DNA from: Vulcanisaeta sp. JCM 16161
GTDB lineage: Archaea; Thermoproteota; Thermoprotei; Thermoproteales; Thermocladiaceae
Direction: 5' to 3'
Length of the DNA: 64,000 nucleotides
Assembly: GCF_001316285.1 (NCBI RefSeq)
Contig: NZ_BBDO01000001.1
Span: 310,001-374,000 of the forward strand
Numbering within the stretch: position 1 is the first letter of the stretch; every line of letters begins with the position of its first letter. Position numbers and translations under genes: made by a program. Shown one piece after another: positions 58,300 through 64,000 of this stretch. The notes under the pieces were generated by a model that made no database searches, was not told the origin of the DNA, and saw nothing but the letters and a program-made list of their open reading frames with translations.

Positions 58300-58990
58300 G
58301 GCCCTCCTCAGTGCCCTCCTGCTGTTGCTGTTCCTCACCGATGCCCTCCTCCTGCGCGGTCTGTTGTTGAGGTTGCTGGACCTGCTGCGGCTTTACCTGC
58401 GGTGGTCTCGGTGCAGGCGCCAGTATCCTTTCAGGGCCCTGCTGCGGCTGAGGTAAGTATTGCGGAGTTGTTGGTGTGGCTGTCGCTACTGCCTGGGTCG
58501 TAGATGATTGCTGCCTCATCATCCTTACCAGGTATTCGAACCTTCTATCGAGGCCCATGGCTATTTGGTACATGGCTATGAAGCTTATGATTAATGCGGC
58601 GGCTACAGTTATTAAGGATGCCATGAATGCTATTGAGGAGTATGGGACATAAGCGTCACTTGTGGTTGGGAATAGGGCAATAGCCGTTATTACGAAAACT
58701 ATGGCTATTAATGCCAATGGTATGCCTAGGTAAAGCACGAGTCTACTCAAGCTTGGCGTTAACTCCTCAATCCTTGGTTGCTGAACTGCAGGCCTAGTAA
58801 CCGGCACCTGCCTTGGGGGTGGCTGTGGTGGGGGTTGGTATGGCTGTGAGTATGGCAGTGGTGGAGGAGGCCTGTATTGGGGTGGAGGTGGGGGCGGCAT
58901 TTGTGGTGGTGGCGGTGGAGGTGGGTATGTTGGGTATTGCTGGTAGGGTGGTCTCCTGGCTTGTTTCTCTTCCGGTTTCTTCTCGCTCAT
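58286..58990 (-). CDS. Proline/glutamine-rich membrane protein, two spans
   Basis: 234 aa. The N-terminal 65 residues are a Pro/Tyr/Gln low-complexity tract (runs of 6-7 Pro, PPYQQYP, QPPPQPPPR). Two membrane spans follow, about residues 84-107 (LVLYLGIPLALIAIVFVITA) and 122-147. The C-terminal 80 residues are Gln/Pro/Glu-rich. Both tails are probably cytoplasmic. No family is recognised. The 3' end overlaps the convergent xpd gene by 14 bp. Intact despite the repetitive sequence. Confidence 0.7.
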   Translation of the reverse strand: MSEKKPEEKQARRPPYQQYPTYPPPPPPPQMPPPPPPQYRPPPPLPYSQPYQPPPQPPPRQVPVTRPAVQQPRIEELTPSLSRLVLYLGIPLALIAIVFVITAIALFPTTSDAYVPYSSIAFMASLITVAAALIISFIAMYQIAMGLDRRFEYLVRMMRQQSSTTQAVATATPTTPQYLPQPQQGPERILAPAPRPPQVKPQQVQQPQQQTAQEEGIGEEQQQQEGTEEGLSEE

Positions 58991-59066
58991 TCACAACACC
59001 ATTTGTTGCTATGCTTATTAATTAATAAGTTAATAAATGTTTCGAAAAAGAGTTGGTGTAGGGTTA

Positions 59067-60922
59067 ATGACTATTGATTCACTGGTGGTTGCTGAGAAGG
59101 ACTCGGTGGCTAGGGCAATCGCTAAGTACTTAGCTCAGGGTAGCATAAGTATTAGGAAGGTTTATGGTATTAAGACGTACTGGTTCACGAGAGGTGATGA
59201 GCAGTGGGCTAGTATTGGTCTTAAGGGCCACATAATGGATGTGGACTTTCCCGAGGAATTAAATAATTGGCACTCGGTTGAGCCGTCGAAGTTATTCGAT
59301 GTAGAGCCAATGCTCGTGATTAGGGAGGATACCATAAACTATGCGAGGGCGTTATTGCGTTTAGGGGCAGGTGCAAACATTGTTTATTTAGCCTTGATGC
59401 CGATTCTGAGGGTGAGGCCATAGCCTATGAGGCCATGTTTGTGATAAGGAATGTAAACCCAAGGGCAATATTCAGAAGGGTTTTGTTTTCAGCAGTAACT
59501 AGGAGCGACATTATCGAGGCCTTTAACTCACCAATGAGCCTAAACCCAGGATTGGCTAAGAGGGTCTTCACTAGGATGATGCTGGACTTAACGTTGGGTG
59601 CTGTATTCACGAGGGCGTTGACGCTGAGTGTCGAGAGGGCTGATAGGAATGCACTGGCTAGAGGTAGCTTCCTTAGTTATGGTCCATGTCAAACACCCGT
59701 ACTTAACCTAGTTGTGCAGAGAGCAATTGAGAGGGAGAATTTCAAACCTGAAAAGTACTATATGCTTCGCATAATGGTTGATGTTGATGGAACAAAGGTA
59801 ACACTCAATCATGAGGGCACCTTTAAGGATAGGCAGGAGGCGGAGAAGGTGCTAGGCCTAGTGAGGAGTGGGGTCAAGGCTAGGGTAATTATTGCTAATT
59901 ATAGGGAGGATTTCATGGAACCGCCAATTCCATTAGATACGATAGAACTTGAGAGGAGAGCCAGTAGGTTCCTTAATATCAGGCCTAAGGCGACCCTTGA
60001 CATTGCCGAGGAGCTCTATAGGCACGGGTACATCTCATACCCGAGAACCGAGACCACGATTTACCCACCAACACTAAGCCTTAGGCAGGTACTCCTTGAG
60101 CTAACGCATGGAGAACATGGCGATTACGCAAAGGCCTTGCTGGGCATGAACATTAAACCAACACGTGGCGACAGTAATGACGGCGCACACCCACCAATAT
60201 ACCCAACAAGAGGCGCCATAAGGCAGGAGATACTCAGGTATTTTAAGAACGAGAAGTATTGGAAGATCTACGACTTAGTAGTCAGGCACTTCCTGGCAAC
60301 GTTGAGTCTGCCCGCACGTGTTGAGAGACAGAAAATAGTTGTTGACATATCAGGACATAGGTTCAGTGCAGATGGCTTGAAAATACTTGATAAGGGCTAC
60401 CTAGCAATATATCCATTTGAAAGCCCAAGCGAGAAGGTATTACCAAGGGTAAGGACCGGTGATGAATTAAACATTATTAAGGCCTGGATTGAGGAAAGGG
60501 AAACCGAGCCGCCACCCTACCTCTCCGAGTCAGAGCTACTTAGGTTAATGAAGAAGTACGGCATTGGTACTGACGCAACAATGCAGGACCACATACATAC
60601 CAACGTTATTCGCGGATACTTCAGGATCAGGAATAGACAGTGCATACCAACACCATTGGGTAGAGCTGTGATAAGCGTACTCAGTAAGACCGGCAATGAG
60701 CTCATCGATCCATGGTTTAGATCACGCATGGAGAAGGCCTTAATGGAGATAACGAGTGGTTCATTAAAGCCTGGTGATGTATTATTCACATTCAAGAGTG
60801 AGGCTAGGAAGATTTATGAGAAGTTCGTGAATAGGCAGAGTGAGGTTGCTATGGAACTTATAAAGGCGTTGAGGAACTCATTAAACAGGACTAGGAGGGG
60901 CGCGGGCGGTAAGGCCTCATAA
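59067..60922 (+). CDS. topA: Type IA DNA topoisomerase (one frameshift)
   Basis: Relaxes negatively supercoiled DNA via a 5'-phosphotyrosine link. Toprim domain: SLVVAEKDSVARAIAKYL at the start and, after a missing base near 59398, LALDADSEGEAIAYEAM (DxDxEGE). The catalytic Tyr is in HGYISYPRTETTIYP, with further motifs FLSYGPCQTPVL, YGIGTDATMQDHIHTNVIRGY and TPLGRAVISVL. I prefer ATG 59067 to 59037 because homologs begin near TIDSLVVAEK. No helicase domain, so it is not reverse gyrase; no C-terminal zinc fingers are seen. About 619 aa. Confidence 0.9.
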
Positions 60923-60955
60923 CGCTTTAATCTAGGTACTGTAATATGTGAAATA

Positions 60956-61622
60956 ATGGGTAGCATTACCGAACTTCTCAGGAATCAATCAGACGATGTT
61001 TGGCGTAAAATAATAAATCACCCATTCGTTACCGAACTATTTAGTGGTTCATTACCGCTTGAGAAATTTAGGTTCTACATTACTCAGGACTATAATTACC
61101 TAATAACACTAACGAGGTGCCAAGCATTAATAGCATCTAAGTTTGAGAATCCCACAGTCATGAGGAGGGTACTTGAGCTGGCACTGGCCGATGTGACCAC
61201 TGAGCTTGAGAATTACAATAAATTGCTTAATGCCCTTGGACTAAGCATTAGTGACGTCATTAAGGTGAGGCCCAGCCCCACAAACACTGCGTACATGAAC
61301 TTCCTACTAACACGTGTGCCCTAGGTAATCCATACGAGGGCCTAGTGGCGATACTGCCGTGTTACTGGACGTACCTAGAGATTGCGAGATATCATGCCAA
61401 TAAGTTGAATAGTAACCCCGTTAAGGTTTACAGGGATTGGGCCTTGGTTTACCTAACCCTGAATACGCGGGTATTGTTGATGGGCTTAGGGCTATCATTG
61501 ATGAAGCCAGTGATTACCTAATGAGGGACTTCGATAGGTTGTTGAGCATATTTAGACAGGCCAGCGTTTACGAGTACCTATTCTGGGACATGGCATATAG
61601 GCAGGAGCAATGGGTATTATGA
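60956..61622 (+). CDS. tenA: TenA/thiaminase II-family protein (two frameshifts)
   Basis: All-helical fold. TenA enzymes hydrolyse aminopyrimidine compounds in thiamine salvage. Motifs are INHPFVTELFSGSLPLEKFRFYITQDYNYL, in segments, and, after a break near 61322, VAILPCYWTYLEIARYH with the catalytic Cys. After another near 61441 come LNPEYAGIVDGLRAIIDE and YEYLFWDMAYRQEQW with the catalytic Glu. Repaired length about 222 aa, normal. It follows topA by 34 bp. Confidence 0.85.
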
Positions 61623-61638
61623 TTAGTTTTTAATAAGT

Positions 61639-62423
61639 TCACTCCCTGGGCATATTTGATAGGTGCCTCGCCGCTGGTAGTATTGTTGTTCCTGCGTCTA
61701 TTATGAAGACTTGCCCAGTTATGTTCTTTGCCGAGTCACTCACTAGGAACGCCACTAGTTCCGCAACCTCCTCAGGCTCGATAATCCTCCCCGTGAGCGT
61801 CCCCGTCTTTACCCAATCCTCCTCCCTAACATTAAGTACTTGGAGTAGGCTCATACCCATCTTAGTCCTAACAAGGCCAGGGGCTATTGCGTTGACGGTT
61901 ATTCCATAAGGCGCCAGCTCCGCGGCCAGGGCCTTCGTGAATCCTATCAAGGCGGCCTTCGCCGTTGCATAGGGCACATTGTAGGCTGCGCCCATTATGC
62001 CCTCGATGGAGCTCATGTTTATGACCCTACCCCAATTATTCCTAATCATGTATGGCACGGCGAATTTAGTCAATAGGTAGGCCGACTTAAGGTTCGTGTT
62101 TATTATCTTGTCCCACAAACCCTCATCAATATCCACAAAGGGCCTCATTATGCCGAGGCCGGCATTATTAACGACAACATCAACAGAGCCCCACTGCCTA
62201 ACAGCCTCATCAACGATTGCCTTAGCGCCCTCCGCAGTCGCCACATCAGCCTTAACCATAATAGCCTCACCACCAACACCCTTAATCAACCTCATGGTCT
62301 CCTCACCCTCCTCATCATGCCTCTTATAATTAACAACAACACGAAAACCATCCCTAGCCAACCTAACGGCAATAGCCTACCAATACCACGACCAGAACCA
62401 CTAACAACAGCAACCCTACCCAT
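61639..62423 (-). CDS. SDR-family oxidoreductase, 3-oxoacyl-ACP reductase-like (one frameshift)
   Basis: NAD(P)-dependent short-chain dehydrogenase. From the ATG at 62423 it reads MGRVAVVSGSGRGIG (nucleotide-binding TGxxxGxG type). A missing G near 62375 then restores AIAVRLARDGFRVVVNYKR. Further motifs: VDVVVNNAGLGIMRPF, the catalytic Ser/Tyr/Lys in INMSSIEGIMGAAYNVPYATAKAALIG, and the C-terminal ITGQVFIIDAGTT. Repaired length about 261 aa. It resembles FabG or glucose/glycol dehydrogenases; the substrate is open. Confidence 0.85.
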
Positions 62424-62513
62424 ACCAAACAAGACAAAGTATAAGGTGAATTAAGTATTACTCAAATTGTCTCAATTTATAAATATATAATTAAATATAG
62501 TAATAAATAATTC

Positions 62514-63578
62514 TTAAATGAGCCTACCAATATATATGTTATCGTCATTCTCAATTATTTTAACCCTAACCTGATTCCCAACGAGTATACTCTCCATACG
62601 GGGATCCGCAATTACCGTGATGACCCTATCATATATAGCCGTATTTCTCAGGGGCAATATAACGCCCAAGAACTCACCCCTAATTATCCCCCTGCCAATT
62701 ATCTTAACCCTAACCTCCTCATTGGTATTGTAGGGCTTCGGCAATTTAGGAGCCCTATGTATATTTAATTCCTCATTAGTCGCCGTTAATTTAACTCCCA
62801 ACTCGCCCTCAAGCTTCTTAATTCTATCCCAAAATTCCTGCCAGGTCATAACCCTAACCCTGACCTTCCTACCCCTCTTATGCGGTATATACTTCTGAAT
62901 AAGAACCGGTGGTAATTCACCCCTGCCCAGCCCAACCTCCTTAGCCCACTTAACGATCTCGACCATATCATTATCATTAATACCAGGTAACCAGACGGGG
63001 GATGCTATCACGTTAATCCCAAGTTCAAGTGCCTGTACTACTAATTCCTTAACATGGTCTACATCGTACCACGGCGCACCACTTATCTTCCTAGCCAATT
63101 CAGGGTTTAATGTATCAATGCTCAGGTTTATCCTATCCAAACCGGCCTGGGCTAGTTCCTTAAGCTCCTCCTTAGTAAACATGTATAGCCGGGTCTGCAT
63201 TGATACTGTTGAAACACCGTCAATCGCCTTAATACCGCGAATAAGGTTAACTAGGTAGGGATAAACGCCAGGCTCGCCCATGCCGTCAATATGAACCTCA
63301 ATATCCTTCATACCCTTAAACCTAACGACTTCCTCCAATGCCATGAGCAATGCCTCTGGATCGTCGATGAACTCCGCCCACCTATTCGTTGACCTTGGAC
63401 CAGCATTAACGGAGCAGTATATGCAGGATAATGGGCATAGCGTTGTTGGCCTGACCTCGATTATGTTCGTACCCCTATCAACCACGCCGAAGGCTAGTGC
63501 ACCGATTTGCGGCGTGTCCCTCCCTATTCTAATTATTTTCCTAATCCTCTCAATCTCATTAATACTCCCCCTCCACAT
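62514..63578 (-). CDS. Radical SAM protein with a C-terminal TRAM-like domain (COG2100-like)
   Basis: 354 aa, intact. The radical SAM motif is VRPTTLCPLSCIYCSVNAG near residue 45, followed by VHIDGMGEPGVYP and LDRINLSIDTLNPELARKISG. The C-terminal 65 residues (VRVKIIGRGIIRGEFLGVIL, then VGNQVRVKIIENDDNIYIGRLI) form a beta-barrel like the TRAM RNA-binding domain of tRNA-modifying enzymes. That points to an RNA substrate, but this family is uncharacterised. Upstream and divergent is a winged-helix regulator gene. Confidence 0.78.
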   Translation of the reverse strand: MWRGSINEIERIRKIIRIGRDTPQIGALAFGVVDRGTNIIEVRPTTLCPLSCIYCSVNAGPRSTNRWAEFIDDPEALLMALEEVVRFKGMKDIEVHIDGMGEPGVYPYLVNLIRGIKAIDGVSTVSMQTRLYMFTKEELKELAQAGLDRINLSIDTLNPELARKISGAPWYDVDHVKELVVQALELGINVIASPVWLPGINDNDMVEIVKWAKEVGLGRGELPPVLIQKYIPHKRGRKVRVRVMTWQEFWDRIKKLEGELGVKLTATNEELNIHRAPKLPKPYNTNEEVRVKIIGRGIIRGEFLGVILPLRNTAIYDRVITVIADPRMESILVGNQVRVKIIENDDNIYIGRLI

Positions 63579-63667
63579 ATCACCTCAACGTAATCAGTGC
63601 TTGCTAACCCCTATGATTTACCAAAATAGGGTTTTAAACTCAGAGGTTACATTCTTGTGCACATAAA

Positions 63668-64000
63668 ATGATTAGAATAAATGCAGTGAACATGGGATTG
63701 GACATGTTTAGGATTAACGTAAAGTCAGTAGCTGTTTTGCCCATTGAGTCCTTTGAAGCATTACTGAGTAATAACGTCAGAATAAGTATAATGGATATGC
63801 TCAGTAAAGGCCCCATGACTGTTACGTCATTAGCCCAGGAATTAGGCATGCTTAAGGGTGTTATTCATAGGCATGTAAAGGCACTTGAGGACTTTGGTTG
63901 GATTAGGCAGTTGAGCAATGATGAGGCTAAAATCATGGGGTTGAGTAGGGAGGCAAATAGGATTTACTACGTACCAACAGCCATGGTTTACCTAGGGTTT
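63668..64000 (+). CDS. Winged-helix (ArsR-like) transcriptional regulator, 3' end outside the window
   Basis: The first 111 residues are visible. After MIRINAVNMGLDMFRINVKS comes a helix-turn-helix: SNNVRISIMDMLSKGPMTVTSLAQELGM, then KGVIHRHVKALEDFGWIRQL (recognition helix and wing). VRISIMDML with VTSLAQEL is typical of ArsR/MarR-like regulators. The rest lies beyond 64000. TATA-like TTTTAAACT near 63632 precedes the ATG at 63668. Possible target: the divergent radical SAM gene (inference). Confidence 0.7.
   Translation, partial: MIRINAVNMGLDMFRINVKSVAVLPIESFEALLSNNVRISIMDMLSKGPMTVTSLAQELGMLKGVIHRHVKALEDFGWIRQLSNDEAKIMGLSREANRIYYVPTAMVYLGF

Noticed and set aside
1..64000. CRISPR array or cas genes
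   Set aside because: No regularly spaced repeat of 23-37 bp and no Cas-like protein was found; the only direct repeats seen are short and two-copy.
1..64000. tRNA and rRNA genes
   Set aside because: No T-loop plus acceptor arrangement and no rRNA-like stretch was recognised in the intergenic regions; split or intron-containing tRNAs could escape reading by eye.

Overview
The window reads as chromosomal DNA of a hyperthermophilic or thermophilic archaeon of the phylum Thermoproteota. A member of the Thermoproteales near Vulcanisaeta or Caldivirga is my best guess, but that is an inference. Support comes from archaeal-type aIF2-beta, uS11, eL14, eL37, RadA, XPD helicase, type IA topoisomerase and Elp3, and from many genes with a TATA-like box about 25-30 nt before the start codon and no Shine-Dalgarno (leaderless style). 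No rRNA, tRNA or CRISPR array was found. Three box C/D sRNA genes are visible between genes.

One feature dominates the reading. About two thirds of the protein genes are broken by single-base indels, mostly one missing base in a short homopolymer, and four are broken by an in-frame stop. The breaks hit essential genes (radA, gltX, topA, Elp3), so most are probably sequence errors. I annotate those as whole genes with the break noted. One break is different: a PflX-type radical SAM gene is cut into two collinear halves (6960-7821 and 11922-12362) by exactly 4,100 bp carrying surface proteins and an AT-rich unknown gene, which looks like an insertion.

Layout. 1-7.8 kb: aIF2-beta, an ACT-domain protein, an Fe-S reductase-like protein, a creatinase-like M24 protein, a house-cleaning NTPase, riboflavin ribH and an ATPase with an operator-like repeat. 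7.8-11.9 kb: the insertion. 12-17.6 kb: retropepsin, radA, an acetyltransferase, rps11, deoC, a sugar-acid dehydratase and rpl14e. 17.7-25 kb: a three-gene redox operon (DUF169, C_GCAxxG, FAD disulfide reductase), then acyl-CoA ligase, a second ACT paralog, nucleotidyltransferase, thioesterase and CoA-transferase. 25-30.8 kb: eL37, UPF0282, an RNase H-like protein, and a surface-glycan set (DUF354, epimerase, GT4). 30.8-43.3 kb: hutI, gltX, threonine synthase, aminotransferase, hutH, rpiA, dihydropteroate synthase, a cation exchanger, superoxide dismutase, an arginase-fold protein and VapBC. 43.5-51.6 kb: a YeiH-type transporter, two radical SAM enzymes, two retropepsin-like proteins lacking the catalytic Asp, hutU and a second ATPase. 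51.5-64 kb: ferritin-VIT1 fusion, acyl-CoA dehydrogenase, nitrilase, Elp3, XPD, topoisomerase, TenA, an SDR enzyme, a radical SAM-TRAM protein and a partial regulator.

Working together: hutH, hutU and hutI plus the arginase-fold protein make a candidate histidine-to-glutamate pathway scattered over 19 kb. Acyl-CoA ligase, thioesterase, CoA-transferase and acyl-CoA dehydrogenase suggest fatty-acid or organic-acid catabolism. Several families occur twice (ACT, archaeal ATPase, Asn-type retropepsin fold, radical SAM).
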